From the NCBI GenBank assembly GCA_965221505.1, contig CBDCSI010000002.1, forward strand, positions 1,550,001 to 1,614,000: a stretch of 64,000 nt of DNA, written 5' to 3'. Of the stretch, positions 27,329-35,760 are shown piece by piece; positions within the stretch are counted from its first letter, which is position 1; each line of letters starts with the position of its first letter. A program made the translations under genes and the position numbers. Under the pieces are notes generated by a model. It was not told where the DNA came from, made no database searches, and worked only from the letters and a program-made list of their open reading frames with translations. Origin of the DNA: CAZPXZ01 sp965221505. Lineage in GTDB: Bacteria; Pseudomonadota; Alphaproteobacteria; Rhodobacterales; CAZPXZ01.

Positions 27329-27436
27329 AGCTCCCTCCCTCGCTTTGCGACTCTCGCCCCGGCTCCGCCTCCGTCAAGCCCTGGCGGCGCCCGGGACGGC
27401 CGGGCGTCGGACGCTCTCGTTGCCCGCAACCCCCGC

Positions 27437-28564
27437 TCAGACGACCTCCGCGATTCGGAGCCAGCGTCCCGCAGCGGCGGAGTCCCGAATGCGGTCGACG
27501 GCTCTCTGTACGCGAAGCGCGTCCCGGAAGTTGGGCCAGGCTTCGGTTCCGCTCGCGATCGCGTCGAGGAATCGGGCGACCTCGATCACCTTCAGGTCGT
27601 TGAAGCCGATCTGGTGTCCGGGCGCGGGGCAGAACCGGTCGTAGGGCGGGTGTTCCGGCCCTGCCTCGATCCGGGTGAAACCGGAGCGGCGCCCGGCCGG
27701 GGTCCAGACGTGCAACTCGTTCATGCGCTCCTGCGTGAACCGGATCGCGCCGCCGGTGCCCGTGACTTCGAAGGAGAGGTCCATGGTCCGGCCGGTGGCC
27801 GCCCAATTCGCCTCGACGGCGCCGACGGCGCCGTTCTCGAACCGCAGGAGCGCGTGTGCGCAGTCGTCCACCTCCGACGGCGTACGCCGATCCGATCCGG
27901 GCGCTTCCGCGCGTTCCGCGACGAAGGTCGTCAAGGAGCCGAACACCTCGGACAGCGGTCCGACGAGAAACAGGGCCATGGCCAGGATATGGCTGCCGAT
28001 GTCCGCCAACGCGCCGCCGCCGGCAGGGTCCGTTCGGAAGGAATGCGCGATCTCCGGCCCCATGTAGTTCTCCGCGTGGCGTCCGCGAAATCCCGTGATC
28101 CTGCCGATCTCGCCCTGCGCGATCATGTCGGCGGCACAGGCGATCATCGGGTTGCTCAGGAAATTGAAGCCGACTGCGGTCGGCGTGCCGCTCGCCTCCG
28201 CCGCTTCGGTCATGCGTCGCGCCGCCGCCGCGTCGGTGGCGAGCGGCTTCTCGCAATACACCGCCTTGCCGTGCGATATCGCGTCGAGGGCAATGGGCTC
28301 GTGCAGCGCGTTCGGAGCGGCTACGGCCACGACGTCGACGTCCTCCGCCGAGGTCAGCGACCGCCAGTCGCCGGTGGACCGCGCGAATCCGAGCGCACGG
28401 GCGTTCCGCGCGGCGGACGGCGCGTCGACGTCGGCGAGCAGGCGAAGCTCGACTTCGAGCGGAAGTTCGAACGTGCGGCAAACGTTGCGGAACGCGTTGG
28501 CGTGGCATCGGCCCATGAAGCCGGCGCCCACCAGCCCCACGCCCAGAGTCCGGGTCCCGGTCAC
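27437..28564 (-). CDS. Gfo/Idh/MocA-family NAD(P)-dependent dehydrogenase
   Basis: A 375-residue oxidoreductase of the inositol 2-dehydrogenase/glucose-fructose oxidoreductase family. The N-terminal Rossmann motif is GVGLVGAGFMGRCHANAF, the conserved EKP motif reads VYCEKPLATD with the Lys near residue 99, and the C-terminal domain has GGGALADIGSHILAMA (Asp and His at the active site). These enzymes oxidise sugars or cyclitols. It is encoded 61 bases after the permease gene and 108 before the GMC gene on the same strand, as part of a polyol or sugar catabolic cassette. Confidence 0.92.
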   Translation of the reverse strand: MTGTRTLGVGLVGAGFMGRCHANAFRNVCRTFELPLEVELRLLADVDAPSAARNARALGFARSTGDWRSLTSAEDVDVVAVAAPNALHEPIALDAISHGKAVYCEKPLATDAAAARRMTEAAEASGTPTAVGFNFLSNPMIACAADMIAQGEIGRITGFRGRHAENYMGPEIAHSFRTDPAGGGALADIGSHILAMALFLVGPLSEVFGSLTTFVAERAEAPGSDRRTPSEVDDCAHALLRFENGAVGAVEANWAATGRTMDLSFEVTGTGGAIRFTQERMNELHVWTPAGRRSGFTRIEAGPEHPPYDRFCPAPGHQIGFNDLKVIEVARFLDAIASGTEAWPNFRDALRVQRAVDRIRDSAAAGRWLRIAEVV

Positions 28565-28625
28565 GACGGAACCTCGCCCTGCCGGCGCCCCGGCGGCAAC
28601 GCGAGACGGCTCGCTTCGGGCCGCG

Positions 28626-29588
28626 TCATCGCCGGGAAGCCTTGACGTTGTCGAGCCAGACGGCGGCGATGATGACCATGCCGATCAGTACTTGCTGCCA
28701 GAAGGACGAGACGCCGAGGAGATTCAGCGCGTTGGTGATCATCGCCATCACCAGCGCGCCGACCAGGGAGGTGAGGACGATTCCGCGCCCGCCCGTGAAG
28801 GCGATGCCGCCGATGATCACGGCCGCGATCGCCTGCAACTCGATGCCCATCGCGACGTTGGGCGGGGTCGAGGCCAGCCGTCCGATCATGACGACCGCGG
28901 CAACGGCGCTGAGGAAGCCGCTGATGGCATAGATTTGCAGCTTGCGCCGATCGACGTCGATGCCTTCGAGGCGGCTCACGCGCTCGTCGCCGCCGATGGC
29001 GTAGACATGGCGTCCGAAGCGCGTCCGGGACAGCATGAAATGAACGACCGCATAGGTGACGATCACGAAGTAGATCGGGATCGGCAGGCCCAGGAAGGTT
29101 CCGTTGCCGATGTACAAGAACAGCGGCTTCAGCACCTGGTAGGAAACGCCGCCGGTGATCACCAGCGCGAGTCCGCGGGCGATGCCGAGCATGCCGAGCG
29201 TGGCGATAAAGGGCGGAATTCTGCCTCGGGTGACGACCAGGCCGTTGACGAATCCGGCCGTCGTTCCGACGAGGATCCCGGCAACCGCCGCAAGCGCCGG
29301 GGGAACGCCGGCGTGAACGACCAGCCAGCCGGTGCAGACGGCCGAGAGGGCGAGCACCGAACCGACGGAGAGGTCGATTCCCCCGGCGATGATGACGACG
29401 GACTGGCCGGCGGCGAGGATCGCGACGATGGAGACCTGCTTCATCAGGTTGGTAATGTTGCCGGCCGTCAGAAAATACGGCGAGAGGATCGAGAGCGTCG
29501 CCGCAATCAGGACGGCGACCAGCGCGATCCAGGTAAGCGGATACTGCCGCAGGCGTTCAAGCCGGGTCTGGAGCCGAAGCCGGGTCAC
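28626..29588 (-). CDS. Sugar ABC transporter permease (RbsC/FrcC-like)
   Basis: A 320-residue inner-membrane permease of the carbohydrate CUT2 family, with many hydrophobic helices. SVVIIAGGIDLSVGSVLALS is the family signature, and AIGGDERVSRLEGIDVDR is the cytoplasmic coupling region. The start is a GTG at 29588 overlapping the ATPase stop (GTGA), so the two are translationally coupled. Confidence 0.93.
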   Translation of the reverse strand: MTRLRLQTRLERLRQYPLTWIALVAVLIAATLSILSPYFLTAGNITNLMKQVSIVAILAAGQSVVIIAGGIDLSVGSVLALSAVCTGWLVVHAGVPPALAAVAGILVGTTAGFVNGLVVTRGRIPPFIATLGMLGIARGLALVITGGVSYQVLKPLFLYIGNGTFLGLPIPIYFVIVTYAVVHFMLSRTRFGRHVYAIGGDERVSRLEGIDVDRRKLQIYAISGFLSAVAAVVMIGRLASTPPNVAMGIELQAIAAVIIGGIAFTGGRGIVLTSLVGALVMAMITNALNLLGVSSFWQQVLIGMVIIAAVWLDNVKASRR

Positions 29589-30370
29589 GACGGACCCCGC
29601 AACTCGGGACGGTCGCCGTCCAGCGCGCCCGACACCGCCTGCCCGGTGACGATCATCGAGACGATCTCGTCCTTCGTGCATGCGTTCGTCGGGCAGGTGA
29701 CGACGTTCTGTCCGCCCTTCAGAATCGAAATCCGGTCGGTGAATTCGTATACGTCGTGGATGTCGTGGCTGATCCAGAAGATTCCGATTCCGCTGCGCTT
29801 GAGCTCCTGGATCAGGCTGACGACCAATCGGGTCTCTTCCATGCCCAGCGCCGCCGTCGGTTCGTCCATGATCAGGATTCTGGCGTCGAAGTAGACCGCG
29901 CGGCCGATGGCGATCGACTGCCGCTGCCCGCCGGACAGTCTCTCCACTTCCACGTCCAGGGATTCGATGCGGATGCCGAGCCGGTCGAGTACGGCGCCTG
30001 TCTCCCGCCGCATGTCCCGCTTGTCGAGTACGCCGTAACGTTCCGTCTCGCGTCCCATGAACAGGTTGGCCGGGGCGTCGAGGTTGCCGCAGAGCGCCAG
30101 CTCCTGGTAGATGGTCTCGATGCCGTGGTCGCGGGCGTCGTTCGGGTTCGAGATGGCGACTTCCCGACCCTGGATGTAGATCCGTCCCGCGTCCGCCTGT
30201 TCGGCGCCGGCCAGAATCTTGACCAGAGTCGACTTCCCGGCGCCGTTGTGCCCGAGAATTCCCATCACTTCCCCGGCGCGAAGCTCGACGTCCACGTCCG
30301 TGAGCGCGCGGATGCCGCCGAAACTCTTGCTGATTCCCTCCATGCGTACGAGAGGCGCGCCGTCGTTCAT
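29585..30370 (-). CDS. Sugar ABC transporter ATP-binding protein, single-domain
   Basis: The 261-residue ATPase carries one complete nucleotide-binding domain: Walker A GHNGAGKST, Q-loop IYQELALCGNLDA, signature LSGGQRQSIAIGRA, Walker B ILIMDEPTAALG and switch WISHD. Most CUT2 sugar importers (RbsA, XylG, MglA) have a fused double NBD of about 500 residues; this is the half-size FrcA-type, which works as a homodimer. It overlaps the permease by four bases and follows the binding-protein gene across an 80-base gap with a strong hairpin. Confidence 0.93.
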   Translation of the reverse strand: MNDGAPLVRMEGISKSFGGIRALTDVDVELRAGEVMGILGHNGAGKSTLVKILAGAEQADAGRIYIQGREVAISNPNDARDHGIETIYQELALCGNLDAPANLFMGRETERYGVLDKRDMRRETGAVLDRLGIRIESLDVEVERLSGGQRQSIAIGRAVYFDARILIMDEPTAALGMEETRLVVSLIQELKRSGIGIFWISHDIHDVYEFTDRISILKGGQNVVTCPTNACTKDEIVSMIVTGQAVSGALDGDRPELRGPS

Positions 30371-30408
30371 GCCGGGATCCGCCGCCTGTGCGTTCGGGAG
30401 ACCGGTGG

Positions 30409-30434
30409 GCCGGGCGGCGGGTCCGCCGCCCGGC
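30409..30434 (-). promoter_or_regulatory. Intra-operon hairpin after the sugar-binding gene
   Basis: An 11-base perfect GC stem with a four-base loop fills the gap between the sugar-binding-protein stop and the ATPase start. As with the amino-acid transporter at 15.6 kb, it sits directly after the binding-protein gene, where it can protect that mRNA from 3' decay. The function is inferred. Confidence 0.65.
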
Positions 30435-30450
30435 TGACGGTCCGGTCGGG

Positions 30451-31431
30451 CTACGGCAGTTCGATGCCGCGTCCCGCCAGATACTCGTCGGTCACGTCGT
30501 CCGTCAGCATGATCGTCGAAGGAACCACGATCCAGTCGTCCAGTTTGGCCCCGTCCACCGCGTGTCGGTAGGCGGCCATGACCGCTTCGTATCCGACCCG
30601 GTCGGTATTGCCGTCGATGGTGGCGTCCAGTTCGCCGGAGCGCAGCGCGGCAAGCGCCGACGGAATGGCGTCGTCGCCGACGATCAGAACCTGGTCGAGC
30701 TTGCCGGCGCTCTTGACCGCCTGAACGGCGCCGAGCGCCATCAGATCGTTGGAGCCGACGATGGCGTCTACGTCCGGGTGCGCCTGCAGGATGTCCTCGG
30801 AGGCTTTCAGGCCCTTCTCCTGGTCCCAGTCGGCGGCGATCGAGGCGACGACCTCGATGCCCTCGGCCGCGTCGAAGACCTCCATCATGCCCTCCAGCCG
30901 CAGCTCCGCCGTCGAACTGCCGCGGAACCCCTCGAGAATGGCGACCTTGCCGGATCCGCCCAAGCGCTCGACGACGTATTCGGCCATGCCCATGAAGGAC
31001 TGCTTCTCGTCGAGCCCGACGAAGGTCTCTACCCTGGCCAACCCCTCTTCGGCCCGGGTATCGGCGGTGATGACCGGAATCCCGGCGCTGTTGGCTTCCA
31101 GGATCTTGGGAATCAGCGCGGTCGCGTTCATCGGAACCAGCACGATGGCGTCGGGACTCTTGATGATCTCGTTCTCGACCACGGCGATCTGGCCCTCGAT
31201 GTCGCCGTTGAATTGCGCCGAAACCCAGGTGAGGTTGACGCCGAGCTCTTCCGCCGCGCGGTGGGCGCCGTCGCCCATGCGCGCGTAATACGGATTGGTC
31301 ATGTCCTTGACGATGAACGAAATGTCGACTTCGTCCGCCGTTGCCGCCGTCGATATTCCGGCCGTCAGGCTGGCAGCGGCGATCGCGGCCAGAGCCCGGC
31401 CGGCGGTGCCGTGAAGCGTATTTCGGGTCAT
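30451..31431 (-). CDS. Sugar ABC transporter substrate-binding protein (RbsB-like)
   Basis: A 326-residue periplasmic binding protein of the ribose/galactose family (periplasmic-binding domain 4). The signal peptide ends near AATADE; then DISFIVKDMTNPYYARMGDG, AIVLVPMNATALIPKILEANSAGIPVITADT, AIVGSNDLMALGAVQAVKSAG and DGNTDRVGYEAV are the characteristic stretches. GGGAGG lies six bases before the ATG at 31431. It is the first gene of the cassette ending at the GMC oxidoreductase. The ligand (pentose, hexose or cyclitol) cannot be read from sequence; the Gfo/Idh neighbour favours a sugar or inositol-type compound. Confidence 0.92.
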   Translation of the reverse strand: MTRNTLHGTAGRALAAIAAASLTAGISTAATADEVDISFIVKDMTNPYYARMGDGAHRAAEELGVNLTWVSAQFNGDIEGQIAVVENEIIKSPDAIVLVPMNATALIPKILEANSAGIPVITADTRAEEGLARVETFVGLDEKQSFMGMAEYVVERLGGSGKVAILEGFRGSSTAELRLEGMMEVFDAAEGIEVVASIAADWDQEKGLKASEDILQAHPDVDAIVGSNDLMALGAVQAVKSAGKLDQVLIVGDDAIPSALAALRSGELDATIDGNTDRVGYEAVMAAYRHAVDGAKLDDWIVVPSTIMLTDDVTDEYLAGRGIELP

Positions 31432-31534
31432 GGTATCCTCCCTTGCAACATTCTTGTCTTTGCGGAACGGACCTGCGAATTCAGGACGACGGACGTAACC
31501 GGGACGTACCGAGCGAGCCGTTCCCGCCGGCTCC

Positions 31535-31563
31535 AGTATGAAGGTCGTTGGGCGGTAACACAA
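31535..31563 (-). promoter_or_regulatory. Possible sigma-70 promoter for the sugar cassette
   Basis: Within the 371-base divergent region between the sugar-binding gene and the NAD kinase gene, the minus strand reads TTGTGT (31563-31558), 17 bases, then CATACT (31540-31535). The spacing is ideal but matches to TTGACA/TATAAT are only 3/6 and 4/6. The remaining sequence of this region shows no recognisable operator. Confidence 0.25.
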
Positions 31564-31802
31564 ATCGCAGGTCGTTCAGATTGGACATTTTCCGCTGCGT
31601 GCGGTCCTCGACGACGGACATCGAGGCTCTCGTTCCTCCTTGCCGCAGCCTCGCTGGGTTCGGAATAGAATGCGCTGGCGCATCGGCTTCCGTCCGGCCC
31701 GGCTCCCATGAGATTCTGCTGGTTTCCGCGGTGCAGGAATCGGGCGCTTTGCCGGGAAGAGAGCGAGCCGGAGCTTCCGGACGTTCGGAGAAGAGATTCG
31801 GA

Positions 31803-32945
31803 ATGATTGTCGGCCTCATCGTGAACCCGATCGCGGGTATGGGCGGATCGGTCGGACTGAAGGGCACCGACGGGCCGGAGGTACTCGCGGAGGCTCGAAG
31901 GAGGGGGGCCGAACCCCTGGCCGGGAAGAGGGCGTCTCGGGCGTTGGCGGCGCTCGCCTCCGCCGTCCCCGGGGCGCGCATCCTGGTCGGTGCGGGCGAA
32001 TGCGGGGCAAGTCACATCTCCGGACTGGCGTTGTCGCCTGAATCGGTGGAGTCGGGGCGGGCGAACGGCGCCGCCGCCACCAGGTCTGCCGCCAGGGCGA
32101 TGGTCGAGCGCGGCGCGGATCTGATCGCGTTTGCCGGCGGCGACGGAACTGCGCGCGACCTGACGGATGCGGTCGGACGATCGACGCCGATTCTGGGAAT
32201 TCCGTGCGGGGTGAAGATGCACTCCGGCGCGTTCGCCCTCACGCCCGAAGCCGCCGGCAGGATGCTGGTCGAACTCGTCGCCGGCGGGCGCGGAAGGGCC
32301 TCCTTCGAGGAGGTCGAGATCATGGACGTCGACGAGACGAACCTGCAAGCCGGCCGGCTTCGCTCCAGGCTCTACGGATACGCTCGCGCACCGCGGATTC
32401 GGCACCTTCTGCAGAACCCGAAGGGTCCGCCGCTCGCCGACGACGAAGCGATGCTGGACGCGCTCGGGCGGGAGATCGCGCAAGAAATGGAGCCGGGCGC
32501 CACCTATCTTGTCGGCCCGGGGACGACAGCCAAGCGTCCCTTGTCGGCGCTGGGTCTCGAAGGGGAACTGCTCGGCGTGGACGTGCTTCGCGACCGTCGC
32601 TTGCTGGCCCGCGACGCGACCGCGGTCGAGGCGCGACGCCATGCCGACGGAACGCCGCTCAGGATTGTCGTCGGCGTGATCGGCGGTCAGGGCTTCGTCT
32701 TCGGACGCGGAAACCAGCAGATCGGCGCCGACCTCGTCCGACGCTCGTGGCCGGACGGCGTCGCGATACTGGCCGGTGCCGGAAAGCTCCTGACGCTTCC
32801 GCAGCCGTTTCTCCTGGCGGATACCGGCGATCCGGATCTGGACGAAGACCTGGCCGGCCATGTGCGCGTGCGGACCGGACCGGGGCGCTGCGTGATGATG
32901 CGGATCGGCGATCCCGCGACGAAGTCGGCTTCCGGGCGGCAGTAG
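31803..32945 (+). CDS. AcoX-type ATP-NAD kinase family protein
   Basis: The 380-residue product belongs to the ATP-NAD kinase/AcoX group. It has MIVGLIVNPIAGMGGSVGLKGTDG at the start, the kinase motif FAGGDGTARD at about 119-128, and LGIPCGVKMHSGAFAL. True NadK phosphorylates NAD+; AcoX relatives often lie with catabolic dehydrogenases and their substrates are poorly defined. It is longer than canonical NadK (about 290 residues) and has the C-terminal extension typical of the AcoX branch. It is divergent from the sugar cassette. The start at 31803 fits the family N-terminus; the frame is open another 85 codons upstream without resemblance to the family. Confidence 0.85.
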   Translation: MIVGLIVNPIAGMGGSVGLKGTDGPEVLAEARRRGAEPLAGKRASRALAALASAVPGARILVGAGECGASHISGLALSPESVESGRANGAAATRSAARAMVERGADLIAFAGGDGTARDLTDAVGRSTPILGIPCGVKMHSGAFALTPEAAGRMLVELVAGGRGRASFEEVEIMDVDETNLQAGRLRSRLYGYARAPRIRHLLQNPKGPPLADDEAMLDALGREIAQEMEPGATYLVGPGTTAKRPLSALGLEGELLGVDVLRDRRLLARDATAVEARRHADGTPLRIVVGVIGGQGFVFGRGNQQIGADLVRRSWPDGVAILAGAGKLLTLPQPFLLADTGDPDLDEDLAGHVRVRTGPGRCVMMRIGDPATKSASGRQ

Positions 32946-32954
32946 GCGGAAATC

Positions 32955-33302
32955 GTGACCGGAGACGGCGGGGGGACCGATCGACGTTGCGATACTGTCG
33001 AGAACGAAGGCCTCGTATGGGTCAAGAGAAAGAGGTACTTCGAGCTTGAACCAAACCCCGCTTGCATGGAGCGACTTAAGCGTGTGGCGGCAGCGAGAGA
33101 GGAGAACGTCATGGGAGTTGAGGCGGAATGGCGTAGGGTTCCACCCAGGTCGGAGAAGTCGGAGGTGGATTTCGATCTGCCGACGACGGAGCGAGAGTGG
33201 GCGGAGTTTGATATAGTAAAGGAGTGTTCGAAGCGGTTCGAGGAGGATCTCAGGCGAATTCTGGGAGACAAGTACGTCGAGAATCCGAAACGGACAGCGT
33301 AG
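32955..33302 (+). pseudogene. Unrecognised small gene, damaged copy 1
   Basis: The 115-codon frame (GTG at 32955, ten bases after the NAD kinase stop) carries NEGLVWVKRKRYFELEPNP, then an acidic helical half ending FEEDLRRILGDKYVENP. It is a paralog of the pair at 33508-33952. Comparison shows a one-base loss near 33000: the codons matching PIDVVIVTK of the other copy are still readable here but in another frame, so the natural N-terminus is broken. In this copy the two halves that are separate overlapping frames at 33.5-33.95 kb are continuous. I do not recognise the family. Base composition is clearly less GC-rich than the neighbours, consistent with acquired DNA. Confidence 0.5.
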
Positions 33303-33507
33303 AGAGCGTCCATCGGGTTCCTTTGGGCTGCGAAGGGGCATGTGAGATTCCGAGTCGCACCACAGCTTTGCGTCGTTTGCGACGGAGCAGGCGTCGGTCA
33401 GATTTGACGAGACGGAGCGACAAGAGATTGAGGCTCTTGCGGTAGAGCAATTCTCGGAAGGCGTCGATTTGCTATAACATGACGCGGCGGCCGAATTACG
33501 GTCTGTA

Positions 33508-33756
33508 GTGAACCGTCTGTCAAAGGCGGAGCTCGGGGAGGTCGCTTGTTCGCCAGTCGAGTCGACTTCGCGCAAGCGGCGATACTCAAGTGGAGTCGAG
33601 ACTGTCGGAGGGCCGATCGACGTTGTGATCGTGACGAAGAACGAGGGATTCGTCTGGCTAATGAGAAAGCGGTATTTCGACATGGCGTTGAACCCCGCCT
33701 ACCTGGAGCGCCTCAGGAAAGACGTGGAAACGAGAGGACAGCGACATGAGTGTTGA
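33508..33756 (+). CDS. Unrecognised small gene, copy 2, first half
   Basis: An 82-codon frame (GTG at 33508; the real start is uncertain) containing GGPIDVVIVTKNEGFVWLMR and KRYFDMALNPAYLERLRKD. It is the intact counterpart of the N-terminal half of copy 1. It ends in a frame that overlaps the next small gene by 11 bases, so it is either one of two coupled genes or the front part of a gene split by a two-base indel. A further in-frame helical segment (ASFATEQASVRFDETERQEI) lies upstream, at about 33378-33474, but is cut off by a TAA at 33475-33477, which suggests an older, longer gene. Confidence 0.45.
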   Translation: MNRLSKAELGEVACSPVESTSRKRRYSSGVETVGGPIDVVIVTKNEGFVWLMRKRYFDMALNPAYLERLRKDVETRGQRHEC

Positions 33757-33952
33757 CTTGGCGAAGGAAAGGGAAAAACCGAAGCCGGACATATCCGACC
33801 TGGATATTGACTGGTCCAAGCTGGAGTTCGAGAAGAAGGAGGACTTAGTCCAACGAATTTCGAAGAATTTCGAAAAGGGTCTGAGAGAAATCCTGGGCGA
33901 CAAATACATCGAGGATCCGAGCCAGGTCGAACCGGCGAGAGGAAACGAGTAG
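33746..33952 (+). CDS. Unrecognised small gene, copy 2, second half
   Basis: A 68-residue acidic, helical protein (MSVDLAKEREKPKPDISDLD, ending in FEKGLREILGDKYIEDPSQ). It matches the C-terminal half of copy 1 (FEEDLRRILGDKYVENPKR). The ATG overlaps the end of the preceding frame. The LRxILGDKYxExP ending is the most conserved part between copies and may be a functional motif. No function is recognised. Confidence 0.45.
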   Translation: MSVDLAKEREKPKPDISDLDIDWSKLEFEKKEDLVQRISKNFEKGLREILGDKYIEDPSQVEPARGNE

Positions 33953-34101
33953 GCTCCGCCGCAATATCGGCCGAGATCGAGCCCGCTATCCGGAAGCGGG
34001 GGCCGCGACGTTTCGTGGCGGAAGCGCCGGAGAGGAGCGTGCGCGGCCTCTGCCCGGCTACCGCCGGGGTCGGAACGTCGGCCGTGCCGCGAGTGCTGGC
34101 G

Positions 34102-34440
34102 GCGCAGTTCGGAACGGCCAGGACTTCCGACCGATCGCGGGCAAGGTTGCGGTTCGCTCAAGGCCGTCAGGCCAAGCGTCGAGCGCATGTCCGGATGTCC
34201 CGGGACCCTCGCAGTGCCGGACGCGACCCGTGTCGTCCGGCGCCAGCGGAAACGGTTTCGCGGAACGCGCGGACGACGACTGCGGACGCGATGCCGTGGG
34301 GGCGACGCGCAACGGCTGCCCGCAGCTCGATCCGTCTGGCGATGCGGCGGGTCGTCGCCGATTTCTCAATAGTCGGGCATGGCCGAACGTCGACTTGTCC
34401 CGGGCGAATCCGCAGGCGATCCGGCCCGTCGACGAGCGGC
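34102..34440. repeat. Diverged segmental repeat, copy A
   Basis: This stretch is related along its length to 35761-36085 (shared runs include GCGCAGTTCG, GATCGCGGGCA, GTCCGGCGCCAGCGGA, CGTCGCCGATTTC). Copy B contains the 3' end of the intact GFA gene and its downstream spacer, so copy A derives from a duplicated GFA locus. The rest of the 33953-34624 gap holds nothing else I can recognise. Confidence 0.6.
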
Positions 34441-34500
34441 CCGGACCCGGGATCGCGACGGCGACGACGCCGATGACCGCCGAGCCCGGGCAGAGCGTCG
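34326..34500 (-). pseudogene. 3' remnant of a GFA-family gene
   Basis: On the minus strand, codons here still read LVDGPDRLRIRPGQVDV and, in another frame, DY-stop-EIGDD, matching LDDTDGLVREGHIYVADKPP and PYYEIGDG of the intact GFA protein encoded at 35980-36408. Frame changes and a stop within the motif show it is non-functional. The 5' part of the gene is not detectable. Confidence 0.45.
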
Positions 34501-34624
34501 ACCGGACGGCCGGGCGGTACGCCGAGCGTCAGGCGCGGGATCTGCCGCAGTCGAGGGATCGATGCGCGTATCGGCGCCGGCAGTTCCGTGGCGCGGAGGG
34601 TCCGTGACCGGACTCGCGCGCGGG

Positions 34625-35725
34625 CTAGTTCGGAGAGACTCCGTAGTCCTCCCTGAGCCAGTCGACCACAAACGCTCTTGCGCTGTCGGACAAGCGCGTG
34701 GCCAGAGCCCTGGCGCGCTGCGCGTCCGCACCGGTTCTCTGCGGGTGGGCCATCACGACGTCCTTGCCGGGGTTTGCCAGGACTGCGTCGAACGCGCTCT
34801 CGTACGCCTGGACCGTAGCGGCGTCCGTCCCGGCCGGCAGGAAGACCATCCAGCTCGCGGCGGATCCGGCGACGAAGAACGCCTTCCAGGCGTCCCAGGC
34901 ATCGCCTTCCGTTTCGCAGGCCGGCGTCGCTTCGCACACTTCCTTGAAGGTCGGCATGTCGGGAAAGCTCGGATCGCGGACGACGTTGCCCTCGTCGTCG
35001 AGCGAGCCCAGCGTCATCATCGGAACGGCGAGGCCCCGTTCGACCAGCGGGACGACCGCATGGAGGTAGCCGCCTGCGGGCTGAAAGTCGATATTCGCCA
35101 CGCCGCGTTCGAACATGAGGCGGCCGCCGATGCGGCTGTCGATTCCGTAGAGCGGATAGACGTTCATTCCGAGCATCTTCCAGGCGAGGTTCGGCACCAG
35201 TTCCAGCGGATGGGTGGCGTCCTGGCTGCCGAAGAGGAAGCTGGTGCCCTGCAGGCCGGTGGCGTCGAGACCCTCCATCTTCTCGGCTTCTCCGGGCGAC
35301 AGGTAGGCCACGCCGCCGTATCCGGACGCCAGCACGACCTGCCAGTCGTCGAATTCGTAGCGCACGCGCGAGTCGCCCAGCAGATACGAGAACTGGGTCG
35401 GCCCGAAGGTTGCGAAGATCAGCGTGCCGTCGTTCCTGTCCTGTTCCTGAAACCAGTTGGCGCCGACGGTCGACCCGCCTCCCGGCATGCTGCGCACGAC
35501 GACTTCGGGGCCGCCGGGAAGGGCTGCGCTCAAATGCGGCGCCCAGAGGTTCGCCCAGAGATGGAGCACGGTGTTCTCCGGGAACGGAACCACGAAATCG
35601 ATCGTCTTGCCGCTGAAATCGACCCCGCCGGGTCGGTCGGCGCCCGTGCAAGCGACCAACAGACTCGTCGACGCGGCAACGATCGCTCCGAGCGCCATGC
35701 GTCGCGTCGCGGTCAGGTCGTTCAT
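34625..35725 (-). CDS. Bug/TctC-family solute-binding lipoprotein
   Basis: The 366-residue product is a tripartite tricarboxylate transporter (TTT) type binding protein. It has a lipoprotein signal with lipobox LVAC (Cys near residue 26), then TIDFVVPFPENTVLHLWANL and VVVRSMPGGGSTVGANWFQE, the equivalents of the GGPTD and PGAGG motifs. These proteins bind carboxylates, amino acids or nicotinate. The membrane components TctA and TctB are not in the window, so it is an orphan receptor. GGGGGAG precedes the ATG at 35725. Sequence beyond residue 250 has an unusual Cys pair (VCEATPACETEG) that could form a disulfide. Confidence 0.85.
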   Translation of the reverse strand: MNDLTATRRMALGAIVAASTSLLVACTGADRPGGVDFSGKTIDFVVPFPENTVLHLWANLWAPHLSAALPGGPEVVVRSMPGGGSTVGANWFQEQDRNDGTLIFATFGPTQFSYLLGDSRVRYEFDDWQVVLASGYGGVAYLSPGEAEKMEGLDATGLQGTSFLFGSQDATHPLELVPNLAWKMLGMNVYPLYGIDSRIGGRLMFERGVANIDFQPAGGYLHAVVPLVERGLAVPMMTLGSLDDEGNVVRDPSFPDMPTFKEVCEATPACETEGDAWDAWKAFFVAGSAASWMVFLPAGTDAATVQAYESAFDAVLANPGKDVVMAHPQRTGADAQRARALATRLSDSARAFVVDWLREDYGVSPN

Positions 35726-35760
35726 GCGCGTCTCCCCCTGTCGCGCCGAACGGGACTCCG

